DNA from: Cryptomeria japonica
Lineage: Eukaryota; Streptophyta; Pinopsida; Cupressales; Cupressaceae
Direction of reading: 5' to 3'
DNA length: 64,000 bases
NCBI RefSeq assembly: GCF_030272615.1
Contig: NC_081413.1
Coordinates: forward strand, 559,651,945-559,715,944
Of this stretch, positions 11,400 to 22,686 are shown piece by piece (position 1 is the stretch's first letter; every line of letters begins with the position of its first letter). A program made the translations under genes and the position numbers. A model generated the notes under the pieces. It was not told where the DNA came from. It saw only the letters and a program-made list of their open reading frames with translations, and did no database searches.

Positions 11400-11838
11400 A
11401 TGTTTCATCTCTAACTCGCAAATAAATTTCATGTTTAACAATTTAAGTGGCGAGTTAGCGAGTGTTGGACCTGTTGGTTTGGGTTTAAATCGTGAGGTCT
11501 CTAGTTTTTTGAGTGTTAGCATTTTATGTTAGCGAGGTGGAGATTGTTAATGAAATCGCTTTGGTCGCGAGGTCTCGAAATGGTTTGATGCCATGCATTA
11601 TAGCAATTAGCCGCGAGAGTTAGCGAGTAAGTACTAAGTCATTAATGGTCTGTGTGCCACTGCTCGCACCTGTTTATGATGATAATTAACATAAGACATT
11701 GATAAATAGTTTTCAGATTTTATTGTTATCGCTAGCTTGCAGGTCCTTTATCATCAAGTCAGTATAAGTCGCGAGCTTGTGAGTACTGGGAGATTTTAGT
11801 TGTCGCTAGCTCGCAAGATGTTTTGCACTTGACCACTT

Positions 11839-12375
11839 TATGTTGAGAGGTTGCAACTGGGTGTGATTTTATGTTGTCGCATGGTCGCGAGGTGTTTGTG
11901 GTTAAGTCATTTTAATTTGCAATCATGCGATGTAGTTGGTATCGCAACTTAGTTGGTTTCGTCGCTTGCTCGCAGGTTTTGAAGTTGTTTAGCATTTTAA
12001 GTTGCGATCTGGCGACATGTAAGTTTTGGTCTGATTTTGTGGTCATTGCATGCTCACGAGTTTGTAAGTCTTAAGTCAAAAAGTGTTGCGAGCATGCGAT
12101 GGCGGTTAAGTGCCTTGTTGTCGCGGGATCGCAAGGGTTTAAGTCAAGTTAAGTTTCAAGTTGCGAGCTTGCAATGAAATAAGTTATTTTGTTAGATTTG
12201 CAGTGGTCGTCAGCTCACAGGTAAAGAAAGAATAATACAAATGTTGTTGCGAGGTTGCGACTGAAGGGCTTGAAGAAGATCAACGGCTATCGCTCACTCG
12301 CGAGATTCTTTGAGGATTCGTAAAAGGGGTTGCGAGCTTGCGATTAAGAGGATTTGGTAGCATTGTCGCTAACTC
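11839..12375 (+). repeat. long direct repeat, copy 1
   Basis: This block is repeated at 12716-13152. Both hold the ordered series TTGCGATCTGGCGAC, CGCATGCTCGCG, GCGAGCATGCGA, GTCGC-GGATCGCAAGG, GCGAGCTTGCAATG, CGCTCACTCGCGAG and GCGAGCTTGCGATTAAGAGG. Copy 1 has an insertion of about 90 bp near 12190-12270 relative to copy 2. Confidence 0.8.
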
Positions 12376-12493
12376 ACCGATTCCTTTCCAAATTGTTATA
12401 ACCAATTGAGAGTGTGCGATTAAAGATGGGGATTGACACGTGGACTTGTTTGTCGAGTTCTGCAAAAGTTTTGAATGGCAATCACCAATCAAA

Positions 12494-12525
12494 TGCCACA
12501 GTAGCTAGTTCATGCAAGTGTGGCA
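12494..12525 (+). repeat. stem-loop unit, copy 1
   Basis: A 32-bp unit with TGCCACAGT at its left end and AGTGTGGCA at its right end around a GCTAGTTCATGC-type loop. Seven terminal base pairs match and the inner pair mismatches. It is followed by AATTAATGAGACTTGAGAGA, which recurs after copies 2 and 3 with small changes. Confidence 0.7.
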
Positions 12526-12641
12526 ATTAATGAGACTTGAGAGAAGTGACGGTGCCCAAATTCCATAAATTGCATGATCGAGCCGAGATTTTGACATTTG
12601 TACAGTTACATTAATGCATTCTATCAGTTTAATTGAATTAA

Positions 12642-12673
12642 TGCCACACTAGCTAGTTCATGCAAGTGTGGCA
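12642..12673 (+). repeat. stem-loop unit, copy 2
   Basis: Same 32-bp unit with a perfect 9-bp stem: TGCCACACT pairs with AGTGTGGCA. The same downstream block follows. Confidence 0.75.
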
Positions 12674-12715
12674 GTTAATGAGACTTGAGAGAAGTGATAG
12701 CGCCCAAAAACCATT

Positions 12716-13152
12716 TTATGTTGTGAGTTTGCGACTAGGTGTGATTTTATGTTATCGCAAGGTCACGAGGTGTTCGCGGTTAAGTCATTTTAATTTGCGA
12801 TCATGCAATGCGGTTAAGTCGCTTGCTCACAGGTTTTGAAGTTGTTTAGCATTTTAAGTTGCGATCTGGCGACATGTAAGTTTTGGTCTGATTTTGTGGT
12901 CATCGCATGCTCGCGGGTTTGTAAGTCTTAAGTCAAAAAGTGTTGCGAGCATGCGACGATGGTTAAGTGTCTTGTTGTCGCAGGATCGCAAGGGTTTAAG
13001 TCAAGTTAAGTTTCTAGTTGCGAGCTTGCAATGAAATATGTTGTTTTGTTAGATCAACGGTTGTCGCTCACTCGCGAGATTCTTTGAGGATTCATAAAAG
13101 GGGTTGCGAGCTTGCGATTAAGAGGATTTGGTAGCATTGTCGCTAACTCGCT
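12716..13152 (+). repeat. long direct repeat, copy 2
   Basis: Second copy of 11839-12375 in the same orientation, with many C/T and G/A differences inside the CG motifs. Lies between stem-loop copies 2 and 3. Confidence 0.8.
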
Positions 13153-13267
13153 AACACGTGGACTTGTTTGCCAGGTTCTGTAAAAGTTTTGAATTCCAAT
13201 CGCCAATCAAATAGAAGGGCATGAATTCAAATTTTGCTCGAGTACTTCAGTTTGAAGTTTGAATTAA

Positions 13268-13299
13268 TGCCACAGTAGCTAGTTCATGCAACTGTGGCA
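13268..13299 (+). repeat. stem-loop unit, copy 3
   Basis: Same 32-bp unit with a perfect 9-bp stem made from different bases: TGCCACAGT pairs with ACTGTGGCA. It lies about 215 bp before the ATG at 13514, so it may be in the leader of that transcript. Confidence 0.75.
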
Positions 13300-13513
13300 A
13301 TTAATGAGACTTGAGACCTGAGAGAAGTGATGGTGCCCAAATAGTAAATACCATAAATTGCATGATCGAGCTGAGGTTTTGTATAATTGCATTAATGCAT
13401 TCTATCTTCGAGGTAATCTAGTGAATTGAGCTCTGCAACAACATTGGCGAATTCAGAGTGTTGGGTGTGAGAAAACTTTATAAAATTGGTTGAGTTTTTC
13501 TCCTGTAGCTAAA

Positions 13514-16500
13514 ATGAGCTAGGCGACAAGTGGTACTGGAGGTTCCAAGCCCAAGCCCAAGCCCAAGCCTAAGGCCACGACAAGTGGAGCAGGAGGACCT
13601 GGAGGTTCCAAGGCTAGTGCCACTGAGGAAACGATGGTTAAGAAATACAAAGAAGAATTTGCAGATTTGATGCCAGGGACTTCCATTGCTTTGAATACAA
13701 ATCATTTGGCATGGAGAGATTTATGGAGCTAATGCAGAAACCCTACCACGCTTAATATAACTAGTTCTGCTTTGTTTCATTATTTATGGAAAAATAGGGT
13801 TAAGGGTGTCCTAATGTCAAACCCTTGGGATTTAAATATGGCAAAGTTAATTGTGCCAGATGTGTATGTTGATGTGGATTTGATCAAAGAGTTGGCCAAA
13901 TGCTATTGCCCAGTATCTAGGATAATCAGAAGAAAGAACCAGTCTGCCCTAGTTTCAATTAACAGAGCTAGCTTTGTTGAAGCTTTCCAGATTACTGGTG
14001 CTGCATGAAGAGATATAGATTTGGAGCGGATTGCAGAGGATTATGACAAATACAAAGGTGTTATTGAAAGAAGCATGCAATGCCCAGATACATTCCTAGG
14101 GTGAATAGGAAGCCGGTTATAATTCCAAAGAGTATTGAACCAGTATTTGACATCACATATTTCCACCATTATATGCATTGTACAATCTATGGATTATGTA
14201 GAGTGTTGGGTTTTGATGGAGATTCAACAGTGTCAGTTGAATTACTAACTATGGCCATGGACATTCAACACCCAGATGTTAACAAAGATTATGATTATGT
14301 GGGCTATGTGGTTGAACACATTCATAATGCTCTAGTTGAAATTCAGAGTGGTGGTGCACCTAGCCCTACATTCAAGCATTATTCATTGCTGATGCATTTA
14401 ATCTTGTTCTATAATGTTGAGTTCATGGATAAAGAATTGGAGCTTTTCAGAGAAGAATTGGGTGTCTTAATGCCAATACAAAGATGGACCCAGGTTTGGG
14501 ACATTAGTTCTCCCCATTCTTCTTTCCTTTTCTTTGAAAATTGGATTGTTTCGCCAATTATGGAAATGCTAGGAATAAATAGGGAATGATTGTCAATTAA
14601 TGTTAGGAGATTTTGAGACATTACCAGTTTGTTTCAAACCGGTCTATTTCACATAATTAGGGGGACTTTTATTTTTTTGATAACTTTACTGTGATGAGAC
14701 TCTATGGGTGTCCTCAGCCTCCCCATATTTTACCAAAATTTGTTCCAATTAGGATTGCTTTTATGGAGTTTATTTGGCAATTGACCCTAGTTGAAAAAGA
14801 ATACCTTGATAAACACAGGAAGGGTTCTCTTCTTCCTAGGCTTTGGGTTGCATCTGATTTTACCATTGGTAGGAGTCCCTTTGATGAAGTAAACAATTTC
14901 CTTAAACAGTATAGGTTGGTTAATGTTGTGTCTAGATTCTGTGATTCGAAACAATTTATTAAAGTTGCAATGCCAAAAATGACACCTTGGGCCACAATAA
15001 AGGACCATGAACCATTGGATGATGAAGATATGGTTAGAAATTTGCTGAGAAAAGATGAAGTACAAGAAAGGAGAAGAAAATGGAAAAATTTGATGAGAGT
15101 TGAAGTAGAATTGAAGGCTGCTGACCCTAGTTTCTTAGGTTTTTGCCCTGATAGCCCACACTTGGAGAGGATTAACAAAATGCTGAGTTTATATGAAACT
15201 CTGATGGAACAAATGCATCAAATTCCAGATTCAGAAGTGGCTGCTCAGCAACAACTACAAAACCCCCAAGATGGACATTCTTCACATGGCAAGAGGCCAC
15301 TTATTGTGTCTGTTGATGATGTAGAGAGTGGGGATAAAGTTCAATCTACCCGAGTGCAAGCTGTAAAGAAACAAAAAACCAATGAGGTTGGTACAATTGT
15401 GAGGAGAGACCCTGCTAGAGAAATTGTTACAAAATAAGGACAATACTTTAATCAAATAAGGACACATCTCAGAGAAGCAGGGCAGAATGAAGAACAGGGA
15501 GAAACAAACAAAGCCCTTGCTCAAGCCTTTGATGAGCGTGTGATGTTGTCAAATGAGTTCATGAAAGATGATGACTTTATTAAGTCAGATGAATTTAAAA
15601 GTTTTTTGACAAGATTGAAATGAAAACAATTAAGAGAAAATCTGATCATAAAGGAAGCAAATGAAGAAAAGAAACAAGAGATCATCAAGGCACTGTAGGA
15701 ATATGATCCTGACAGGGAGCAAATATCTGTGGAACAGGCAAGACAATTGATTAAGAGTATTGGTATGATTATGATTCCTGACTGGGATATCCAATCTATT
15801 TTTATTATCGATTAGATTAGGAAGCAAGAGGACCCAATGTTTAAAACTAAATTTGAAATTGGAGATGATAAGAGGAACAAGATTTAATCCTAAGTCAAAG
15901 ACAATTGTTGCTTGGTCTTTGGCCCCTTCCACTCAAAAGACCCACGTTCTAAATATCCAAGTAGAAAAGAAAGTTGACAGAATGATCTGGAACTTGCAGA
16001 ACACAACTGACACAGAGATTGTCTCATTTTTGACTCAAGTGTCTTTCATGAATTTATAAAAAATAGAGGATTTGTCAAGAAGATACACATAAACATATAC
16101 CCAATTGATTGCATTGTCTAAAAAATATGAAGAGACACTGATGAAGAAGGGCGCTTTGGAGGAAGAGTTAGTGGAGTTGAAAGAAAAAATTGCAAATGAG
16201 CCCCCTCCAATACAGATTACAGAACAAGTACAAGAAATGTCAGCTGATGTGACAACAAAAATGGAGGAATACACAAGGAAAATTGAAAAGCTTGAAAAGG
16301 AACAAAATGTCAAGGCTATCTCTATTGTGTCAGGAATTCTGAAACATAGGATTAATGTATTGAAAGGAAAATTGATGGTAGTGCATGATTTGCACATTTC
16401 TTTAAAAGAGGCAAGTAAAACATCCTCTGAGGCTGTCGCTTTTCTTGGACCTTTGTTCAACGTTTGGTCAGGAAGAAGCGGATTAATGAATAAGCTAGAT

Positions 16501-17007
16501 ACTGCAATGATGTATAGTGACGAGTTCCCTCCCAAGATCAGTGACACTAAAGACATGGTGGAGGTAATGAATGCAACTTATGCATTTTTCACAGGGAAGG
16601 ATGTGCTTATAAATGAAAAAGTGCAGACATTTGGGGAAGGTTATAGTAAATTGGTGCCTTCAATTTATGGTAGTAATGGAGATTTGAAATTAGTTTCTGA
16701 TTGAACTAGCGAATTTGATTTGATTCTGGAGCAAGAAGAAATAATCAAGCATGTAAATGAACAGGTTGATGCTGATTTCCTTAACGATGTGCTTGATTCA
16801 CTATTCAAGGTTGAGGTTGACCATGCAAAGTTTATTGTTGAGTCCAGGGCAGTTACAGATGCCAGATGGACATATTCAGTTGCAAAGTTGGAAGAGGTAA
16901 AGGCATTCAGTTTTCCAACAAACAAAGAGGTGGACAAGTGGCAAGCCATGCTAAAGCCAAAGAAGAAATCTCAGGTTGAGGTTGCTACCCAAGATTCCTC
17001 ACAGTAA
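13514..17007 (+). pseudogene. unrecognised long element-borne protein with C-terminal coiled coil
   Basis: About 1160 codons with at least three frame changes (near 14075, 14590-14690 and 15850) and several stops (TAG 13520, TAA near 13730, TGA 14006, others). I do not recognise the family. Order seen: Ser/Gly/Pro-Lys repeats at the start (four PK units); a helical domain to about 14590 with VDVDLIKELA, FDGDSTVSVELL and FKHYSLLMHLILFYN; a second globular part 14691-15130 (PQPPHILPKFVPIRIAF, LPRLWVASDF); a Gln-rich stretch with a basic KKQK patch (15240-15390); a charged helix; and a clear Glu/Lys coiled coil at 16105-16320 (EEELVELKEKI, RKIEKLEKEQ), followed by about 220 residues. No polymerase, integrase or transposase signature is visible. 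It lies between the two CG-motif arrays. It could be an accessory gene of a transposon or the only gene of a non-autonomous LTR element. Confidence 0.7.
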
Positions 17008-18964
17008 TCCTAAGCTTGTTGAATCCTCATCTTATAAAAGGATTCCAAGATTAATTTGAGAGGGATGGCCACTTTTTCTTTTTGATCAGTAGAGAGGGAT
17101 GGCCAGTTGGCCACTTTTATTGATGTTGAACTTGAAAACTCTTATATAGTTATAATAGCTCAACTGTTCAAGAATTTGATAAGTGCATAGTTGAATTGCA
17201 CTGTGAATTTACTTTTTGATATCATTATGAATATAATATCAATATCATTTGTAGTTTGAGCAATGAGATCTTCACATAATTGTCTTTGTGTTGAATTTAT
17301 GTTTTCACTGTGAATTGAATGGTCAAGGGTTTTTTAGTTTACATATGAATATGGTTTGTGTATGTAATGGCATTATTCATAATTTCATTCCTATTTATCT
17401 GCAAATGAATCTTATAGAAGTTTATTATCAGGTTGTCTTGAATTGTAAGTGACTGAGACTCTATGCCCTAGGATAAGGCATTGGTCTGTTGTCTTGATGT
17501 TTTACTAATTATGTTGTATTCCTATCTATTGTGATGTTTAATACTTTCATTCTTAATACTCTTATGATTTTATATGCTATGGATGTTTATGTAATGTATA
17601 TGAAGGTGTTCTATGACTGTCTATAATCCGCCCACCAATTACAATGAGGTGAATCCTTAATATGATTCCAGACTAACAGAAATTTTACATTCCTGGGCAT
17701 AATAGGATTAGGAAGCATTAAATGAAAAATTACATACACCATAACAATGCAACAAATGAAAAAAGTTAAATCTCATGATTCTGATCATTTGAAAGAGATA
17801 GAATTATACACAAAATAAATTTGTATATAACTCCTTCAAGAACCTAGACAAAGCTTGACACTAAATGCTTTTCATTTGCTCTGTAAATGACTATACAATA
17901 TACAACTTTCTCCCTTCACCTAGAGTCTAGAATCACTACTGGAACCAGAAAAGGAACCCCAATGGCTATACACCTTGCAAAACTGCTTGAGCCATGCCAT
18001 TATCACCATGATGCCTTCATTTCAGATGGAATGTGAGATGTTATGTTCTGTCCAACAGATCGTTTCCAAATAGAGGAAGCCTTCATGCCCAGGAACAGAG
18101 AAAATGGAAAGAGGAGCTCGAGCCTTCATGCCCACGATCATGGAAAGTCGAAACAGGAGCTTTAGGGTAAATGTAATCTGTTGGGGAGGGGTCGCAGCTT
18201 GCATGTTATCACAAAGATGACTGGCTGCCACTCCCCACCCAAACAAATCCTTCTTTCATTCCTTTGCGGACTCCTTCTTCAAACCCCTTGCCATCCTATG
18301 GCAGAGTAGAAGCTGAGGATGTGCCATGCTTGGCCCTTCTTGACAAGAAAAGGTTTTCACACCCCCTTTGGCAATCCTTCTCACTTTCACAACCCCTCTG
18401 ACAATAAACAAACTCACATAGAAGAAAACAAAAAAACACCCATCCGGTATCACAGAGCACACAACAAGTACAACTCCATGCACGATCCTGCTCAAACATC
18501 ATCTTCCTTTCTGAGGAAAAAAAACCACTCTCAGAAAATGAAAAAGGTTTATTTTCTCTTCTACCAATTAAGTCACCACTCCATTGTATTTATAACATTT
18601 TCACACTTCATTTGGTGATGCTCATTCACGTGAAAAATCATCATTTTGGTGGTTTTCAACATGACTGTAGACTCTAGAAGTCATCATCATGCCTATCAAA
18701 TCCACTGCATCCTGCTAAGGCTCATCTATTGTGAACGATTTTGTTATGATTTTATTACTCCTTGATTGGACAAATTCTGCTTCAGAATCCCTGACAACAA
18801 GCAACCTGAGCTCTTATTTCTCAGAGAAATCCATGATCTCCCATCTCTAACTCAAAAGCTGTCCAATCCTTTTATTCCTCTGAAACCGTTGTCCTCGCTT
18901 GTCTAATCAACCTCGACTCAAGAGAAACCTTCAAACTAGTTCCTCAGGAATGAGTCAGCATCCA
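17008..18964. other. noncoding region after the unknown gene
   Basis: Mostly AT-rich. A 14-bp repeat, GAGAGGGATGGCCA, occurs twice near 17056 and 17092. At 18060-18160 a block of about 45 bp (GAGCTCGAGCCTTCATGCCC-like) is duplicated. A minus-strand TATAAATA lies near 18590 with short Cys-rich frames below it (18296-18502), but no recognisable protein. This could be a decayed minus-strand transcription unit; evidence is weak. Confidence 0.3.
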
Positions 18965-19480
18965 AGCCTTAAAAATTTTAGGTTGCGAGCTAGCGACCAG
19001 ATAGTTTGTGGTTAAGTTTTATGGTTATCGCCAGCTTCCGAGGTAAAATGTCTGAAGATGTGATCAAACAACGAGCTGGCAACAAGTTGGTTTGGGTTTA
19101 CATCACGAGGTCTCTAGCTTTTTGGGTGTTAGCATTTTATGTTACCAAGCTAGAGATTGTTAGTGAAATTGCTTTGGTCGCAAGGTCTTGAGTTGGTCTG
19201 ATGTCATACATTATAGTTGTGAGAGTTAGCGAGTAACTCATTTCATACAGTTGTCACTAGCTCTCATGTTTGTTTAATGTTAGCATTTTAGGTCACAAGC
19301 TAGCAACTAGATAGTTTGTGGTTAGGTTTAATGGTTATCGCCAGCTCGCGAAGTTAAATGTCTGAAGACCTAATCAAGCCGCGAGCTTGCGAGTGAAGTG
19401 CTAGCGGTTAAGAGATAAATAGTTTTATGTTGGCGAGTACGCGACAAGGGTTAAAGTTACCACTATCTCCAAGTCGCTGC
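18965..19480. repeat. second CG-motif array, partial copy of the 11.4-kb array
   Basis: Contains GCGAGCTAGCGA, CGCCAGCTCGCGA, GCGAGCTTGCGAG and similar motifs. 19080-19230 matches 11480-11640 in the same orientation (shared TTGGTTTGGGTTTA, GTGTTAGCATTTTATGTTA and GAAATTGCTTTGGTCGC with differences). A direct rather than inverted relation favours LTR remnants over transposon ends, but the copy is much shorter than the left one. Confidence 0.65.
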
Positions 19481-19530
19481 AGAGAGTTGACGACCGTGTG
19501 CCACGTGTTTTAATGGCTTAAAGTTAATAT

Positions 19531-19760
19531 CTTGAAATCGCCTAATTTTTTTTTTTATGGTTTGAAAATAGCTTGAAATCGCCAATATTTTATTATTATG
19601 GTTTCAAAATAGGTTGAAATCACCAATATTTTTTTTTAATGGTTTTAAAATAGGTTGAAATCGCCAATGCAAATATTTTTCTGGTTTTAAAAACATTACA
19701 ATTTGCCCATGCAAATATTTTTTGGGTTTTAAAAACATTACAATTCGCCAAGATTTTTCA
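19531..19760 (+). repeat. tandem repeats with ATCGCCAAT core
   Basis: Four units of about 42 bp of the form TTGAAATCGCCAATATTTTT plus ATGGTTTYAAAATAGG start at about 19532, 19573, 19614 and 19655. Two units of GCAAATATTTTTYKGGTTTT plus AAAAACATTACAATT follow at 19671 and 19711. The CGCCAA core also appears before the hAT gene. Confidence 0.75.
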
Positions 19761-20536
19761 CAAACTTTGAGCAATCACGGCTAATTCGCCAATGGAGATT
19801 ATTATTTTTCTCTGTAAACCACAAAAATTCGCTAGTAAAATTAACATTTTCCTCAGGAATTATACAACTTTTGCCAGGTTTTTACACCTTATCCAAGGGG
19901 GGGGTTTCTTAAAGTTTTCCCTGCCTACATCAGTGTTTGATGATCAAATCTCTGACTAATTTGGCTTAAAATGAATCACAACTTGCACATAGTGTAAATA
20001 GGAGTTAAGTGAACTGTCACATAGCATAATTAGGGTTCAATTTGGAATCAATCTCTCATTTAGGTTGCTAAGTGATTAGAAAGAATTCAATTTAGTCTAA
20101 TTAGGATCTCAATTCACTTTCAATTCCCGATTCCAATTTGCAAGTTGGTTAAAATGAACAACAATCATCATGTAGCTTAGTTAGGACTTCAATTTGGAAT
20201 CAACTTCACTTTCCAATTTGCAAGGTTGTTAAAAGTAACTCAATCTAGCTAATTAGGGTTTCAACTTGTTTTTAAAGTTCCTATTTCATTTTGCCAAGTT
20301 ATTAAAATAAACCCTCATTTAACTTAATCAGGATTTCATTTTGTATTTAGGACATCAAATCTAGTTAAAAGTTTAAAAGAATGAATCAAAATGGTTCTCC
20401 CTAGTGAGAATGTGACCCTAGTCCTTCGGGCCAATTTAGGCCTCCAAGATTAGCAAGAAGACATCATTTATGAGTTGAATACCTTGGCTTGGAAAAAAAA
20501 ACAAGTTATTCTAAGTACATGTGAATAATGTTTGTC
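19761..20536. other. noncoding, no gene seen
   Basis: A G9 tract preceded by AA lies at about 19899-19907 and looks like a polypurine tract, but no LTR start (TG) is obvious after it. The remainder repeats phrases such as TTTCAATTTGGAATCAA and AATTAGGGTTTCAA at 20040-20330, a loose local duplication. Confidence 0.4.
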
Positions 20537-20695
20537 ATGGAGGAAGAAGAGGAAAGAGCATAACGTCATGTAGACACCCTACAAAGAGCACTTGAACAAG
20601 AACAAGAACAATAGCGAAATCAAGCTCCTCAATGAACTCCTCAACCACCTCCTCGAAAACCTCGATAAAATTGAGACTCTATTTTAATTCAATTC
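20537..20695 (+). pseudogene. possible decayed gag-like fragment
   Basis: A short frame starting with ATG encodes a run of Glu, Arg-Ala, then EQEQEQ and proline-rich PQPPPRKPR, interrupted by about five stops, most of them convertible from CGA or CAG. The composition suits the N-terminus of a retroelement gag or a charged linker. No domain is recognised. Flanking sequence gives no support. Confidence 0.25.
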
Positions 20696-21556
20696 CAGTG
20701 TTTTGATAATTAATTTAGGGTTTTGTTTAATTAATTTGGAAATTTGATTTGATTTACCCTCTATTTTGCAGGTGGAGACCAGCGTTGTGCATTTGGAGCA
20801 TCTTGTTGTGCACTTGAAGCTTCCTACTACACAATTGAAGCATTTTCATATGCATTTGAGCCTCTATTCTATGCAATTGACCCTCTATCTTTACGTAGTT
20901 TATAGGTATAACTTGAGTTCTAGTTAGATATTTTCAATCAGTTTTGCAAGTTTTCAATTATGTTTTAGCATAAAGGTTTTATGTGTTACTAATGGTCTAT
21001 GTAGTTGTTACACCCCATTATGATGCTACTATTTTACTTTTACTTGTTTAGTTACAATGTTTTATCACGTAAACATGTTTTGAATATAAATATTTATTGG
21101 TTGTGAAATAATTGAATGAACATGCAATCAATATGATGTATATATACATATGTTTTAATAACAACTGGCTACTATTGTGATGTGCCAAGTTGGATGCAGG
21201 AATGAATGATCCTCCAAAGGAGAGGAATAGTATCACTCAGGAGAGGAATTTGGTTCGATGATCTTAATATTTATGCCTTATTGAGCTTACACACACTTAC
21301 AAATTAGTTGGTCAAGATGAGTTGAATTGGTTGGGTAGGACAATTCGTCTTTTATTGAATTGATTATGTTTTGTGAAGTGTCATAATGTCTAGATTTACA
21401 TATATTTTTGTAAATGGATTAAAGTCACTTTGATAGGTTTTAATCTTTGTGCTTTCATCTTCATTTATCAATATGAATATATCTATTGATAATTATAAAG
21501 TATTATTTGATTATTGTATAATAATCTTGTATGTATTCGATATTTACATATTTGAA

Positions 21557-21558
<2 letters not shown>
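20696..21558. other. noncoding, no feature seen
   Basis: AT-rich sequence with no open frame of note. A three-fold variation of GCATTTGAGC / CACTTGAAGC / CAATTGAAGC phrases occurs at 20780-20890. Confidence 0.4.
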
Positions 21559-21611
<53 letters not shown>

Positions 21612-21691
21612 TACATATATATACACGTATACATACATGTATACATATACATGTATGTATATATATGTACATATATATACATACATGTATA

Positions 21692-21734
<43 letters not shown>

Positions 21735-21819
21735 CATGTATACATATATACACGTATACATACATGTATACATATACATGTATGTATATATATGTACATA
21801 TATATACATACATGTATAT

Positions 21820-21853
<34 letters not shown>

Positions 21854-21937
21854 TGTATACATATATATACGTATGTACATATATATACATACATGTATAT
21901 GTATACATGTATGTATACGTGTATATATATGTATACA

Positions 21938-21976
<39 letters not shown>

Positions 21977-22354
21977 TATACATGTATGTATATATATGTA
22001 CATATATATACATACATGTATATGTATACATGTATGTATACGTGTATATATGTATACATGTACATGTGTGTGTGTGTGTGTGTGTGTACACATGTAATAT
22101 ACATATATACATATATGTATGTATGTATACATACATATACATATACATACATACATATATACATATATATATACATACGTATATACATATATATACATAC
22201 ATATATACATATATATATACATACGTATGTACATATATATATACATATATATACATACATATATACATATGCATATACATACATATACATACATATATAC
22301 ATATATATATACATACATATATATATATACATACATATATACATATATATATAC

Positions 22355-22387
<33 letters not shown>

Positions 22388-22445
22388 CATATATACACAC
22401 ACACACACACACATATATATGTGTGTGTGTATATATATATATGTG

Positions 22446-22476
<31 letters not shown>

Positions 22477-22638
22477 ACATACATATACATATACATGTAT
22501 ACATATATGTATATATATGTATATGTATATATATATATACATACATATATATATATACATACATATATATATATATACATATACATATACATGTATACAT
22601 ATATATATATATATATACATGTATGTATACATATATAT

Positions 22639-22686
<48 letters not shown>

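Larger units (their letters stand above)
11400..13160. repeat. array of alternating CG-rich near-palindromic motifs
   Basis: Roughly 35-40 copies of a 12-14 bp motif. The forward form is TTGCGAGCTTGCGA and the reverse form is like GTCGCTCACTCGCGAG. They mostly alternate in orientation about every 35-45 bp, and variants include GCGAGCATGCGA, GCGATCATGCGA and GTCGCGGGATCGCAAG. The motif is far richer in CG than its AT-rich surroundings. The same motif occurs in 18965-19480, and 11480-11640 matches 19080-19230 as a direct repeat. The pair may be LTRs or subterminal binding-site arrays of the element holding the gene at 13514. Confidence 0.75.

Noticed and set aside
11400-13160. CRISPR-like array
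   Set aside because: The spacing is regular but motifs alternate in orientation and intervals are themselves repeated between blocks; the setting is a plant genome with no cas genes.
19897-19910. Polypurine tract marking a 3' LTR at 19.9 kb
   Set aside because: The following bases do not begin with TG and no matching copy exists upstream in the window; kept only as a remark.
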